From the NCBI GenBank assembly GCA_900542935.1, contig UQPN01000009.1:11648-75647 (forward strand): a stretch of DNA of 64,000 bases, given 5' to 3'. Below the pieces are notes generated by a model. The model made no database searches and was not told where the DNA came from. It was given only the letters and a program-made list of their open reading frames with translations. Within the stretch, counting starts at the first letter, position 1. Every line of letters begins with the position of its first letter. This stretch comes from an uncultured Eubacteriales bacterium. GTDB lineage: Bacteria > Bacillota > Clostridia > Christensenellales > Borkfalkiaceae. Positions 6,736 through 17,514 of this stretch are shown here, in pieces. A program made the translations under genes and the position numbers.

Positions 6736-8781
6736 TTATCTTACGCCGCCGCCTCCGCCGCCGTGTCCTCCGCCGGAGAAGCCGCCGAAATGTCCGCCGC
6801 TGCCGCCTCCGCCGAGGAACGTGCCGCCGCCTTTGGGTTTCGGGCGGGACATCGCCGATACGAACGACGAGCGCAGCATGGAATTGAGCAGCACGTAATC
6901 GAATACGGAAAACGAAGTTTCTCCTCTGCACCAGCTCGGAGGTTCGATGGTGATGGATTTAAACTTGCCTTCCCATTCTTTCGTAACGCCGAGCACCTGC
7001 GCATAAGGCAGCACGTCGTAGTAAAGCTGCGGATTTTCCTGAAGCATGAATTTGATTTTTTCTTCTTCCGTATACAGAATGAAATCTTTGAACCCGAGGA
7101 TTTTTCCGAGCGTTTCTACATATTTTTCCGTGCGGGAAATGCACTTCGGCGCAAAATACGCGCACACCGTTGCCCCGACGGAGATAAACAGCTTTTCCCA
7201 TACCGTAAGAATGTGCCTTGCGAACAACGCCGTATACCACACGCCGAACAGCGCAAGCACCGCGGTGATGCCGATATTCGCCCACCGTCTGACGCCCGCC
7301 TTTTTCTTGTAGCGCCACTGTTCCACACAGAAATATCCGTATTCGCACGCGGCAATCGGAAACGCCGAAATTAACCCCGTCCAGTATTTATACCCGCCGC
7401 CGATTCTCGCTTTTCCGATAAAGAACGGAACGAAAGCGTACAAACACACCGCAAGCAAAGCAATCAGGCACGCGCCGACGACAGACTTCGACTCGTATTC
7501 GGCGCCGCGCCGCGTGGATAAAAGCGTTTTCGCCTTATCTACGGAAGTATAAAATTTATTTTCCAAATCGGAAATCTGCGTATCCTTGCGCCTGTCTTTA
7601 TCGAACAAGCCTTCCAGAAGCGTCTTTTGCCAGGGCGGCATTTTATCGGGTACGGGCTTTTCGGTACGGTGCAGAATCGGATCTTCCTTTTCGCCCGGCA
7701 ATTCTATAGTGAGATACCCCTGATCGGCGAAATAGTAAATCATCGAAGTAACGTCCTCGTTATCTACTTTTCCGTCGACAATCCGCCCCATCATCAACGG
7801 ATCCATCCCTTCCGGCGGCTTCACGCTGACTACGGTAATCATTTCGTGGCGCACTTTGAATAATCCGCTCAGAAACAGGGACGCTACGGCTGCAATAGCC
7901 GAAACAGCCAGCACAACCCAGAAGCTCGGCGATTTTAAAAGCATTGCCGCGTAAGACGACATAACGCCCGCAGGGAGCTTGAACACCACCGTTACGGCAG
8001 CCGCCGAAGAGTCGTCGAAATACCCGTTGTAAATTACGGGTAATTTTACACTGGTAAGCGTAAGCGTCTTTTTATCCGCGCTCCAGCTTTCGTTATCGAT
8101 AAACCGCTTTCCGGCAACCCCGTATTCGTCGCTGTATACCTCGCACGATTCAGGCGCGGCAGGGAAATTCACCGTAACGGTTACGTTGTTCAAAGGCACC
8201 GTCCAGCCGCCGCCCACAACGTCCAGTCCCAGTCCGTTCGCAGTGGCTTCCGAAGAGCGCATCGAATATGAAAATTCATACGCCCATGTCGCGTTTGCCG
8301 TAATGCCGCCGTAAACAACAATATCTATGTAATCGCCGTTATCGGGGTTTTCGATCACGGAAAAACTATCTTCCGAAAGTCTGCCGTCCGTATAGCTCCG
8401 CTTTGCCGAAACGTCGAAATATGCGTCGCCCTGATCGATCGGAAGCGAACGATAAAACTGCGTGCCTACGCTTTGATTCATCGTAACCACAAGCCGTTCG
8501 CGGAAATCCACCGTTCTGTCCGCATTGATCGTAACCGTGGCTTCATATCGATTCACCGTAAACGCGTCGCCCGAATACGAAGCGGACTGCGCCGCGATAC
8601 CGCTTTCCGCAGACGCGACTCCGCCGCCGTTCGCGCCGTTAAGGGCAGAGGAACGGAAAGAAAACGCCGAAGCAAAAACGCCCGCGATAACAAAAAAAAG
8701 CAGAAATGCGAGCGCGGCAAACCACCGCGTCCGCAATTTCGCTTTTTTCGTTACGGAAGACGTTGAAAATGTATATTTCAT
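6736..8781 (-). CDS. DUF2207 domain membrane protein with Gly-rich tail
   Basis: A 681-residue membrane protein of the DUF2207 (YciQ-like) family. It has a signal/anchor segment near residues 20-42 and a large extracytoplasmic beta-rich domain (about 70-275) containing the family's RTVDFRERL-type start. A transmembrane segment follows near 285-308, then a cytoplasmic part and further helices near 425-510. The protein ends in the typical Gly/His/Phe-rich tail (last ~35 residues). The biochemical role of the family is unknown. It lies 24 bases after lemA; LemA and DUF2207 genes are very often paired in bacteria, which suggests a shared envelope function. The ATG follows a GGGAG site. Confidence 0.88.
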   Translation of the reverse strand: MKYTFSTSSVTKKAKLRTRWFAALAFLLFFVIAGVFASAFSFRSSALNGANGGGVASAESGIAAQSASYSGDAFTVNRYEATVTINADRTVDFRERLVVTMNQSVGTQFYRSLPIDQGDAYFDVSAKRSYTDGRLSEDSFSVIENPDNGDYIDIVVYGGITANATWAYEFSYSMRSSEATANGLGLDVVGGGWTVPLNNVTVTVNFPAAPESCEVYSDEYGVAGKRFIDNESWSADKKTLTLTSVKLPVIYNGYFDDSSAAAVTVVFKLPAGVMSSYAAMLLKSPSFWVVLAVSAIAAVASLFLSGLFKVRHEMITVVSVKPPEGMDPLMMGRIVDGKVDNEDVTSMIYYFADQGYLTIELPGEKEDPILHRTEKPVPDKMPPWQKTLLEGLFDKDRRKDTQISDLENKFYTSVDKAKTLLSTRRGAEYESKSVVGACLIALLAVCLYAFVPFFIGKARIGGGYKYWTGLISAFPIAACEYGYFCVEQWRYKKKAGVRRWANIGITAVLALFGVWYTALFARHILTVWEKLFISVGATVCAYFAPKCISRTEKYVETLGKILGFKDFILYTEEEKIKFMLQENPQLYYDVLPYAQVLGVTKEWEGKFKSITIEPPSWCRGETSFSVFDYVLLNSMLRSSFVSAMSRPKPKGGGTFLGGGGSGGHFGGFSGGGHGGGGGGVR

Positions 8782-8805
8782 ACCGAAATCTCCCGCAGAC
8801 CTGTT

Positions 8806-9405
8806 TCAGAACGAAACTTTAACGTTCTTTCTCTCTTCTTCGCTATCCAGCTCGAAGTACTTTTTCTTCTCGTACCCTTTCTTGTTGGCAACGATGGAGG
8901 AAGGGAACACCTGAATCTTGTTGTTGAACGATTTTACTACGCCGTTATAATATCTGCGCGCGCTTTCCAATTCGTTTTCAAGGTTCTTAAGCTGTTCCTG
9001 CAAATCGCGGAAGTTCGCGTCCGCTTTCAGCTCGGGATATGCTTCCTGCACCGCGTTGAGCAGCACTTTCAACGAAGAATTGAGTGCGTTTGCCGCCTGC
9101 ATTTTTTCTTCGGGCGTTTTCGCCGCGCCCGCCGCGTTACGCGCAGCCACAACGTTGGTAAGCGTTTCGCTTTCGTGCTTTGCATAGCCTTTCACGGTTT
9201 CCACCAGGTTGGGAATGAGATCGTATCTCTTCTTCAAAAATACGTCGATGGTAGCCCATGCTTCTTCCGCTTTGTTGTTCAGGCGAACAAGCGCGTTCGC
9301 CGTCTTGATCCACCATACAACAACCGCAATCACAAGAATGATCACGAGTGCGACAACCACGATCCCTACGATCGCGCCGACGCTGATAAGTAACGAATTT
9401 AACAT
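8806..9405 (-). CDS. lemA: LemA family protein
   Basis: A 199-residue protein with one N-terminal membrane segment (about residues 7-33, very Val/Ile-rich) followed by a helical bundle. The LemA motif WATIDVFLKKRYDLIPNLVE is at about 50-69, followed by VKGYAKHE. A later SARRYYNGVVKSFNNKIQVFPS stretch is also diagnostic. LemA proteins are membrane-anchored, helix-rich and of uncertain function; in many Firmicutes they sit next to DUF2207 proteins, as here. The start has a strong AGGAG site and its own promoter (9487-9515). It is the first gene of a two-gene unit. Confidence 0.95.
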   Translation of the reverse strand: MLNSLLISVGAIVGIVVVALVIILVIAVVVWWIKTANALVRLNNKAEEAWATIDVFLKKRYDLIPNLVETVKGYAKHESETLTNVVAARNAAGAAKTPEEKMQAANALNSSLKVLLNAVQEAYPELKADANFRDLQEQLKNLENELESARRYYNGVVKSFNNKIQVFPSSIVANKKGYEKKKYFELDSEEERKNVKVSF

Positions 9406-9486
9406 CTGTTTCTCCTTCCGTTTTTCCGCCTTTCATTTGCCGCGTATTTCATCGTGCGCCGCGAAAAAAACGAATTTTCTAAGTTT

Positions 9487-9515
9487 ATTATACTATATAA
9501 ATCGCCAAAAATCAA
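9487..9515 (-). promoter_or_regulatory. Promoter of lemA-DUF2207
   Basis: TTGATT (9510-9515) and TATAAT (9487-9492) are 17 bases apart on the minus strand, about 80 bases before the lemA start. Confidence 0.75.
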
Positions 9516-9570
9516 CGATTTCGACAAATTTTTACAAAATTTTTCGCGATTACTGCCGTTATTTTTCCGT

Positions 9571-10512
9571 TTATGCCTGTTTTTCCGCCGATTTTTCGAT
9601 AAACGCAAGCGCGTCGGCATACACTTCCTCTTTGCCGAGCTCATTTAAAATTTCGTGCCGCATTTTCGGGTACAATTTTCCCGTAACGTTTTTGTAGCCG
9701 ACGTCGCGCAGAAATTGCTGCGCCTCAAGCCATTTCTTTTCGCTTCCGATCACGGGATCGTCCGCCCCCGCCATAAAGAAAATCGGCAAATCGGAATGTT
9801 TCGCGGGATATTTCTTTTTTTTGTACGCGTTTTTCACAAGATGCAGCAGGTTGGAAAAGCCGTTGCAGGAGAAAACGAAATTGCACCTTTCGTCCGCGTT
9901 GTATTTTTCCACCACCGTCTTATCGCGCGTGAGCCAGGCGTTTTTGCCCTCGCCGGGAAATTTATCGTCGCCGCCGCCCGTGGAAGCGTTCGCCATCAGC
10001 CGACTTCTGTATTTTTTGCCGCGGAACGCCGAAATCACGCCGTTCAGCATCAGCCCGAACCCCGCGAGAGAGTTTTTCGAAGGCGAACCGCAAACAATCA
10101 GCTTATCGATTTTTTCTTCGTATTTCTGAATATACGCGCGCACGACGAGCGAACCCATGCTGTGCCCGAACAGGGTAACGCTCAGCCCGGGATACAGCCG
10201 TCTGATTTCGTCTGTAACCAGCGCCGCGTCGTCTACGATCGCCTCGCCCTTTTTATCGCCGAAATAGCCGAGATTTTCGTTTGCCGTAACGCTGCCGCCG
10301 TGCCCTCTGTGATCGTGCGCGAATACGATATAGCCGTTTTGCGTGAGATAATCGATGAAGCCCTCGTAGCGTTCCTTGTATTCGCACATGCCGTGCACGA
10401 TCTGCACAACGCCCTTCGCGTTTGTTTGCGTACCCCCCTCCGCCGTGTATTCGGCGCAGGAAAGCGCAAGATTATCGTACTTCGATTGCAGCGTAAATTC
10501 GCGTTTTTGCAT
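9571..10512 (-). CDS. Alpha/beta hydrolase (monoacylglycerol lipase/lysophospholipase-like)
   Basis: A 313-residue serine hydrolase of the alpha/beta fold, closest in layout to PldB/monoacylglycerol lipase proteins. It has the oxyanion HGMCEYKERY segment near residue 40, the AHDHRGHGGS strand near 70 and the nucleophile elbow GHSMGS near 115. A late acid region (FMAGADDPV) and the catalytic histidine in MRHEILNE complete the triad. No signal peptide is present, so it is probably cytoplasmic. The natural substrate cannot be told from sequence. It starts 51 bases after hemW on the same strand. Confidence 0.88.
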   Translation of the reverse strand: MQKREFTLQSKYDNLALSCAEYTAEGGTQTNAKGVVQIVHGMCEYKERYEGFIDYLTQNGYIVFAHDHRGHGGSVTANENLGYFGDKKGEAIVDDAALVTDEIRRLYPGLSVTLFGHSMGSLVVRAYIQKYEEKIDKLIVCGSPSKNSLAGFGLMLNGVISAFRGKKYRSRLMANASTGGGDDKFPGEGKNAWLTRDKTVVEKYNADERCNFVFSCNGFSNLLHLVKNAYKKKKYPAKHSDLPIFFMAGADDPVIGSEKKWLEAQQFLRDVGYKNVTGKLYPKMRHEILNELGKEEVYADALAFIEKSAEKQA

Positions 10513-10563
10513 ATTTTTCCCCCTTTTATTCTTATTTCCCGTCGGTTTGTTTTCCGCTTTAGT

Positions 10564-11697
10564 TCAATCTCTCTGCCGCGGTTCTTCCATAAACGGCATC
10601 AGAATCCGGTTCTGCACGTACAGATATTCGTCCTTGATTTTCACGCGCGAGCCGTCCTTAGAAAAATCGAGATATTTGCGCGTTTTCGTAAGCGCCGCGG
10701 GAAAATCTTCTTCGAACGACGAAGAAAATTCTTTTTCGTATTCCGCAAGCGAAAGCCCCTCGGCGGTACGCAGCGCAAGCATCACCTTTTCGAATTTCGC
10801 GTCCGCTTCGCTTACTTCCTCGCAATCTACCGCGGGGAAGAAGCCGGAAATCACGCATTTCATATAATCGTCGAGGTTGAACGTATTCGTGAAACGTTTG
10901 CCGTTCATAAACGAAGAAGCGGCAAGCCCGACGCCGATATATTCGCCGCGCCGCCAGTAGTTCAGGTTGTGGCGGCTTTCGAATCCCGGTTTTGCGAAAT
11001 TCGAAATTTCGTAACGGCGATAGCCGAGTGCGTCCAAAAGATTCCGCCCGTAATCGTACATATCCGCCACTTCGTCGGAATCGGGCAGTTCGCCGTTCAG
11101 ATAATCGGTGTAAATCGGCGTGCCGTCCTCTACCGTAAGGGCGTACATGGAAATGTGCGACGAGCCGCAAGCCGCCGCCAGTTCGATTGTCTTTTTAATA
11201 TCGGCTTTCGTCTGATTTTTTAAACCGAGCATCACGTCGGTACTGAAATTTTTGCCTTTCAGAAGTTTGGTTGCATACACGTAATCGTGCACGTTGTGGA
11301 TTCTGCCGATATCTTCGAGCTGCGAATCGATCGCCGTCTGCAACCCGACGGAAAAACGGTTGATGCCCGCTTTTTCGTAAATTTTCACCTTTTCTTCGCC
11401 GATGGTGCCGGGGTTGAGTTCCAGCGTGATTTCGGCGTTATCGGAAAGGGTAAAGCTTTCGCGGATGCGGTTCATGGCGCCTAAAATAAGTTTCGGCGGA
11501 ATATACGAAGGCGTGCCGCCGCCGAAATACACCGTATCGAACGTTCTGCCTTTCAGTTCTTCGCCGCGCATTTTCAGTTCTTTGTAAACGCACGCCATGT
11601 ACGCTTCGGCATACCCGATTTTATCGGGAAACGAAACGAAATCGCAATACGAGCATTTCTGCCTGCAAAACGGAATATGAATATAAATTCCTGCCAT
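10564..11697 (-). CDS. hemW: Radical SAM heme chaperone HemW
   Basis: A 377-residue radical SAM protein of the HemW (formerly HemN-like) family. The N-terminus has IHIPFCRQKCSYCDF (residues 5-19), which carries the CxxxCxxC iron-sulfur motif plus the extra cysteine-free Phe typical of HemW. GGGTPS and the ELNPGT strand follow. The C-terminal HemN domain is present with RHNLNYW near 240. HemW is thought to bind heme and insert it into target proteins rather than to act as coproporphyrinogen oxidase. hemW directly after lepA is a common Firmicutes order. The start has an AGGTGA site. Confidence 0.92.
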   Translation of the reverse strand: MAGIYIHIPFCRQKCSYCDFVSFPDKIGYAEAYMACVYKELKMRGEELKGRTFDTVYFGGGTPSYIPPKLILGAMNRIRESFTLSDNAEITLELNPGTIGEEKVKIYEKAGINRFSVGLQTAIDSQLEDIGRIHNVHDYVYATKLLKGKNFSTDVMLGLKNQTKADIKKTIELAAACGSSHISMYALTVEDGTPIYTDYLNGELPDSDEVADMYDYGRNLLDALGYRRYEISNFAKPGFESRHNLNYWRRGEYIGVGLAASSFMNGKRFTNTFNLDDYMKCVISGFFPAVDCEEVSEADAKFEKVMLALRTAEGLSLAEYEKEFSSSFEEDFPAALTKTRKYLDFSKDGSRVKIKDEYLYVQNRILMPFMEEPRQRD

Positions 11698-11747
11698 AAT
11701 TTCACCTGTAATTTTAATTTCAGCCTTAATTTTACTTCAATCTTCTC

Positions 11748-11869
11748 CGTGCCTCAAAAGCGAGCAGTTCGCGAAGCGCGCGGATTTCGCCGCACGGAGC
11801 GTACTCAAACGTACGCGACTAAGGCGAAAACGCAAGCGCGACAAAGAAATGCGAAGCTTTTCAGGCACG
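11748..11869. repeat. Structured intergenic repeat, copy R1
   Basis: A 122-base non-coding element between lepA and hemW. Its ends form an inverted repeat (CGTGCCT-C-AAAAGC at 11748-11761 against GCTTTT-C-AGGCACG at 11856-11869). Its centre is a hairpin, GCGTAC-TCAAAC-GTACGC (11799-11816). A middle stem can form between TTTCGCC and GGCGAAA. The core RGA-NNNTAC-loop-GTANNN-GACYRAG and a later GACAA...TGCG block are shared with copies R2 and R3 near mnmE, while the stem bases differ in a compensating way. Confidence 0.7.
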
Positions 11870-11877
11870 AGCATTGC

Positions 11878-13686
<1,809 letters not shown>

Positions 13687-13750
13687 ATATTTTCCTTATA
13701 GTCGTTGAAAAATTTTTCCGCCGCGCCCGCGCGGCGGTAACGAGGCGCGG

Positions 13751-14650
13751 TTATTCCCCGCAGGAACGGTTCATGCCCGCAATCGATAAAAATGCCGAAA
13801 CAAGCTTTTCTTTTTCGGATTTCGGATTGATTGAAACGTACAGCGTTTTCGCCGGATTTTCGGGCGGAGCGACGGGAAGCACGAATAACTTTCCTTCCGA
13901 AAGTTCTTTTTCCGCATAAATCTGCGGCAAAAGCACCACGCCGGCGCCCGCCGCCGCAAGTTCTTTCGCCGTTTCCGCCGTTACCCCCGCGATCGCCGCG
14001 CCGTCGTCGTCGCCTTCCAGCGCGATGAGCGGCAATTTTGCCGCACAGACGTGCGCGTCGCACGCCTTTTTGCCCCGCGAGCTTTTCATACATTGCAAAG
14101 CGCCTTCCAGCCGTTCCGCCTGCTTTTTATCGCCCAGATATACTTTGGAAAGCGATACGCCCGAAGGGAACGAAGCGATGTGTTCCTCGCAGACGTACGA
14201 CTGTTCGCCGAACACCGCGTCCACCTTGCCGCCGCGCAGCATTTCCCTTGCTTTTTCGTCTTTCAGTCGCAGAAATTTCAATCGCACGGCGGGGAATTTT
14301 TTGGTAAACGCCGCGATTTTATCCGCCAGAATGTAGCGGAACACCTCGTCGGAAGCGCTTAAACAGAGTTCTGCGCCGCGGCGCGCCACGGCGCCGCCCA
14401 CTTCGTTTTCCGCTTCTTCAAGAAGGCGCAGCGCGCGTTCCACCTTGCCGATGATGCGTTTTCCGCCCTCTTCCGAAAGCTCCATGCCGCGGTGCGTGCG
14501 GTTAAAAAGCGTAACGCCCAGCTGATTTTCCAGCTGCTTCACCGATTGCGACACGGCGGGCTGCGAAATATAGAGTTCTTCGGCGGCTTTTGTAAGCGAA
14601 CCGTTTTTCGCCACCGTATAGAACACGCGGTATAAATCCAGATTAACCAT
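13751..14650 (-). CDS. LysR family transcriptional regulator
   Basis: A 299-residue LysR-type regulator. The winged helix-turn-helix is residues 1-60 with the family's SLTKAAEELYISQPAVSQSV and LEGQLGV-like core (LENQLGVTLFNRTHRG). The rest is a substrate-binding-like effector domain with two lobes (AELCLSASDEVFRYIL start). The effector and targets are unknown, since no divergent metabolic gene is next to it. It lies 64 bases upstream of lepA on the same strand, with two structured repeats on its other side. Confidence 0.92.
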   Translation of the reverse strand: MVNLDLYRVFYTVAKNGSLTKAAEELYISQPAVSQSVKQLENQLGVTLFNRTHRGMELSEEGGKRIIGKVERALRLLEEAENEVGGAVARRGAELCLSASDEVFRYILADKIAAFTKKFPAVRLKFLRLKDEKAREMLRGGKVDAVFGEQSYVCEEHIASFPSGVSLSKVYLGDKKQAERLEGALQCMKSSRGKKACDAHVCAAKLPLIALEGDDDGAAIAGVTAETAKELAAAGAGVVLLPQIYAEKELSEGKLFVLPVAPPENPAKTLYVSINPKSEKEKLVSAFLSIAGMNRSCGE

Positions 14651-14714
14651 AATTTATCCTTTTGTGTTTTTTATATTGCCTTATGCGGCGCAAAAACGCC
14701 TTAATTACGCGATA

Positions 14715-14842
14715 TGCGCGGCTCAGAAGCAAGCAAGACAAGGCAAGGCGTCTGCGAATTTTGCGACGGGAATTTACAAACAGTAAATGACCGAGCAAAA
14801 ACGCAAAGACAACACTGTATTGCGCAGCTTATCAGCCGCGCA
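14715..14842. repeat. Structured intergenic repeat, copy R2
   Basis: A 128-base element. Outer arms TGCGCGGCT...AAGC and GCTT...AGCCGCGCA pair. A middle stem pairs GTCTGCG-TTTTGC with GCAAAA-CGC-AGAC. The apical hairpin is ATTTAC-AAACA-GTAAAT (14772-14788). Compared with R1 and R3 the apical stem changes from GCGTAC/GTACGC to ATTTAC/GTAAAT, so both sides change together. Confidence 0.7.
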
Positions 14843-14964
14843 AACGCACGGCAAAAACGAGCAGACCGCGAAACGCGAGTACGGGCGCAGAGAGCGTACA
14901 AACAGTACGCGACCAAGACCGCACGGAGCGCGACAAAGGTATGCGCCGTTTTTCGCGCGCGTTT
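14842..14964. repeat. Structured intergenic repeat, copy R3
   Basis: A 123-base element that abuts R2 and ends one base from the mnmE stop codon. The arms AAACGC-A-CG-GC-AAAAACG and CGTTTTT...GCGTTT pair with three mismatches. The apical hairpin is GCGTAC-AAACA-GTACGC (14894-14910). GAGCAG..CGCGAA on the left and GACCAAG...GCGCGACAAAG..ATGCG on the right match R1 closely. Confidence 0.7.
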
Positions 14965-14965
14965 A

Positions 14966-16306
14966 TTATTTGCCGACGCAGAACTTGGAAAAAATTTCGG
15001 ATATAATCTCTTCCGAAGCGGTTTCGCCCGTAATTTCGCCGAGCGTTTCCCATGCTTCCTGCACGGTAACGGAAAGCAAATCCAGCGGCGCGGAGTCGAT
15101 ATCCGCCAACGCGGATTTTAACGCCTCTTTCGCCCGCGACAGCGCCTGATAATGCCGTTCCTCCACCAGAAACGCGCTTTCTTCCGTGCGCTCGCCAACC
15201 CCGCGCGATACCAGCAGCCGTTTCAGTTCGGCAAAGCCTTCGCCCGTCGCGGCGGAAACGGTAACGTCCGCGTCCGTTTCCGTTTCGTCGCCTTTCAGAT
15301 CCGCTTTGTTCAGCACTTTTATATACGCGCCGCACTTTGCCAGTTCCAGCGCCTGCGCGTCCTCCTGCGTGAACGGCGCGCCCTTTGCCGATACGAACAC
15401 GCGCAGATCCGCGCTTTTTATCAGCTTTTCCGCCAGCGCGATACCCGCGTTTTCTATCTCGTCGCCGCTTTCGCGCACGCCCGCGGTATCGTAAAATCTG
15501 AAGCGGACGCCTTCCAGTTCGATTTCGCCCTCCACCGCGTCGCGCGTGGTGCCCGCCGTGGCGGAAACGATGGCTTTATCGTAGCCGAGCAGACGATTGA
15601 GTATCGAGCTTTTGCCCGTATTGGGCTTTCCGCAGATCGCCACCGTAACGCCCGTTTTCGCGCGTCTGCCCGTACCGTATCCCGCAAGCAGCACGCCGAT
15701 GCCGTTCTTCGCTTTCTGCAACGCGGCGCGCACTTCTTCGCGGCTTTCTTCTTCCACGTCCTCTTCGGGATAATCCACGCCGGCGCCGATGGCGGCGAGC
15801 GTGTTTTTCAGAACGTTCTGCAATTCGCGCACGCGCCCCGTAAGTTTTTCGTTATATAAAAGATACCCCGCGCGGATTTCCGCTTCCGATTCGCCGTTGA
15901 TAAGATCCGCCACGCCCTCGGCGGAAGATAAGGAGAGTTTGCCGTTTAAAAACGCGCGTTTCGTAAATTCGCCCCGCCCCGCGGGCGCCGCGCCCAGCGC
16001 AAACGTACGCTTTAAAATTCCCGCGGCAACGCCCTCGCCGCCGTGGCACTGAAATTCCACCACGTCCTCGCCCGTGTAGGAATACGGAGCTTTGAAATAC
16101 ACGCACAGCCCATAATCGGAAAAGCCGTCGCAAAGTATATCGCCGGGGTACATTCTGTACGGCAGGAAATCTTTCACCGCTACCTTTCCGCGCGGACGGA
16201 ACATTTTTTCCGCGATTTCCAGCGGATTTTTCCCGCTGATACGAATAATCGCGATGCCGCCTTTTCCGTGCGGCGTGGCGATTGCCGAAACGTTATCCGA
16301 AAACAT
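14966..16306 (-). CDS. mnmE: tRNA modification GTPase MnmE
   Basis: A 446-residue GTPase that, with MnmG, makes the 5-carboxymethylaminomethyl modification on uridine 34 of several tRNAs. The N-terminal tetrahydrofolate-binding domain begins SAIATPHGKGGIAIIRISG and contains FQCHGG. The inserted Ras-like G domain has GKPNTGKSS, ATAGTTRD, DTAGVRES and NKADLK. The protein ends in the conserved FCVGK with the key cysteine. The start is the ATG at 16306 after an AGAGG site; an in-frame start 12 codons upstream has no site and extends past the family N-terminus. MnmG and the usual yidC/jag neighbours are not in the window. Confidence 0.95.
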   Translation of the reverse strand: MFSDNVSAIATPHGKGGIAIIRISGKNPLEIAEKMFRPRGKVAVKDFLPYRMYPGDILCDGFSDYGLCVYFKAPYSYTGEDVVEFQCHGGEGVAAGILKRTFALGAAPAGRGEFTKRAFLNGKLSLSSAEGVADLINGESEAEIRAGYLLYNEKLTGRVRELQNVLKNTLAAIGAGVDYPEEDVEEESREEVRAALQKAKNGIGVLLAGYGTGRRAKTGVTVAICGKPNTGKSSILNRLLGYDKAIVSATAGTTRDAVEGEIELEGVRFRFYDTAGVRESGDEIENAGIALAEKLIKSADLRVFVSAKGAPFTQEDAQALELAKCGAYIKVLNKADLKGDETETDADVTVSAATGEGFAELKRLLVSRGVGERTEESAFLVEERHYQALSRAKEALKSALADIDSAPLDLLSVTVQEAWETLGEITGETASEEIISEIFSKFCVGK

Positions 16307-16444
16307 TGTCTGCCTCTTTGTTTTTCCGTCGGCGACGAGCAAAACGCCCGCACGCGGACAAAAAATATAAGTATAACCTGTAATTATATCTATTATAACA
16401 CGGCGAGCGGCGGCAAGTAAAGCGTTTTACGCCTTTTCCGATAA

Positions 16445-16486
16445 AAAAATTTTGCGGGGAACCGCGTAAAACGCCGTACCCCGCAA
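16445..16486 (-). terminator. Terminator of the ecf-truA-membrane protein unit
   Basis: GCGGGG and CCCCGC arms (with flanking A/T pairs and an inner CGGCG/CGCGG pairing) form a hairpin followed on the minus strand by AAAATTTTTTTAT. It lies 24 bases after the stop of the 16510-17487 gene. Confidence 0.65.
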
Positions 16487-16509
16487 ACGATGGCATAAAT
16501 AAGATTGTT

Positions 16510-17487
16510 TCAGCCGTCTATATCCGAAAAAGGCGAATCGTCGTTGCCGCCGGCGCCTCCGTCCGCACGGTTTCCCGAAGAATTCCCGGAGCCGCCGAAT
16601 TCCGAAAAAGGCTCGTCGTCCGCAGAGCCGCCCGAACGGTTGCCTTCTCCGTTGCCCCGATAGGGATCCGCGCCGCCCGCAGAACCGTACGTTCCGCCGC
16701 CGTACCCGCCGCCGTAGGGAGAATTGTTATAGCCGCCGTAGCCGCCCGGCGCGCCGTAACGGCGATAGTACGCCTCCCGTTTTTTTCTGATATATTCCGC
16801 GTAATCCACAGGCGGTTTGTTTCTCAGTACGAACACGATAATCGGGAACGCCGCGGGAATAAAAAGCGAAAGAAACGCAAGCCACGTATACGAAGCGGGC
16901 GCGTATGTTCTGAACAGAGCCGAAGCGGTGATAAACAGAAAGACGGAATACACCAGTTCCACAATGGAAAGCACGTAGGAAGCCACGTTGACGTACCCGA
17001 TTAAAAACATAGCAAAGCGGCTGGCAGGCGCTCCGCCGCTTTCGGTTACGTACACCAGCGAAAGGGTTCTGCCGTCGGCGGAAGAAACCGCCTTGAGCAG
17101 ATAATTCGCATTGAGCGTCACTTCGGCAAATATCGTAAACCCGCCCACAAGCACCGCGATGATTTGCGCCGCCATCACAAACACGCCCGCATGCTTCATT
17201 CTTTGCCCGAACAGGCGCGTTTCGCCCGCAAGCCGCCCGGCGTACAGCATATTCACAAACGGAATAAACGCCATGTAACGTTTTTCGAAATTACGCTTTT
17301 TCGCCATGGCGTACAAACCGAACCCGAGCAGAAGTTCCAGTATCGCCCATACGCCGACGCCGGACAACACCGCGGCGGCGTATAACTTCGCGTTGTTATG
17401 CAGAACCTCGAAATTTCCCGTGTTGTAACACCCTTTCGTGTAGGTGTACATTGTAATAAACGAATCGAATATGCGATAAATAGTCAT
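16510..17487 (-). CDS. Uncharacterised membrane protein with Gly/Tyr/Ser-rich tail
   Basis: A 325-residue protein that I cannot place in a named family. Hydrophobic segments are visible near residues 36-58, 100-122, 155-185 and 195-222, which predicts four or five membrane helices. The remaining ~95 residues are a disordered tail, rich first in Gly/Tyr (GAPGGYGGYNNSPYGGGYGGG) and then in Gly/Ser/Asn/Asp/Glu. The segment RNFEKRYMAFIPFVNMLYAGRL near 63-84 resembles a cytoplasmic loop of DUF-type integral membrane proteins. It lies 27 bases after truA and before a terminator, so it is the end of the ecfA-ecfT-truA unit. A link to those genes beyond co-transcription is not evident. Confidence 0.75.
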   Translation of the reverse strand: MTIYRIFDSFITMYTYTKGCYNTGNFEVLHNNAKLYAAAVLSGVGVWAILELLLGFGLYAMAKKRNFEKRYMAFIPFVNMLYAGRLAGETRLFGQRMKHAGVFVMAAQIIAVLVGGFTIFAEVTLNANYLLKAVSSADGRTLSLVYVTESGGAPASRFAMFLIGYVNVASYVLSIVELVYSVFLFITASALFRTYAPASYTWLAFLSLFIPAAFPIIVFVLRNKPPVDYAEYIRKKREAYYRRYGAPGGYGGYNNSPYGGGYGGGTYGSAGGADPYRGNGEGNRSGGSADDEPFSEFGGSGNSSGNRADGGAGGNDDSPFSDIDG

Positions 17488-17514
17488 AGCTTTCCTTTCC
17501 CTGTATTTTGCCTC

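Noticed and set aside
9655..11223. 522-codon plus-strand open frame opposite the hydrolase and hemW genes
   Set aside because: Composition (Phe/Arg/His/Val-rich, no motif) and complete overlap with recognised genes mark it as a shadow frame.
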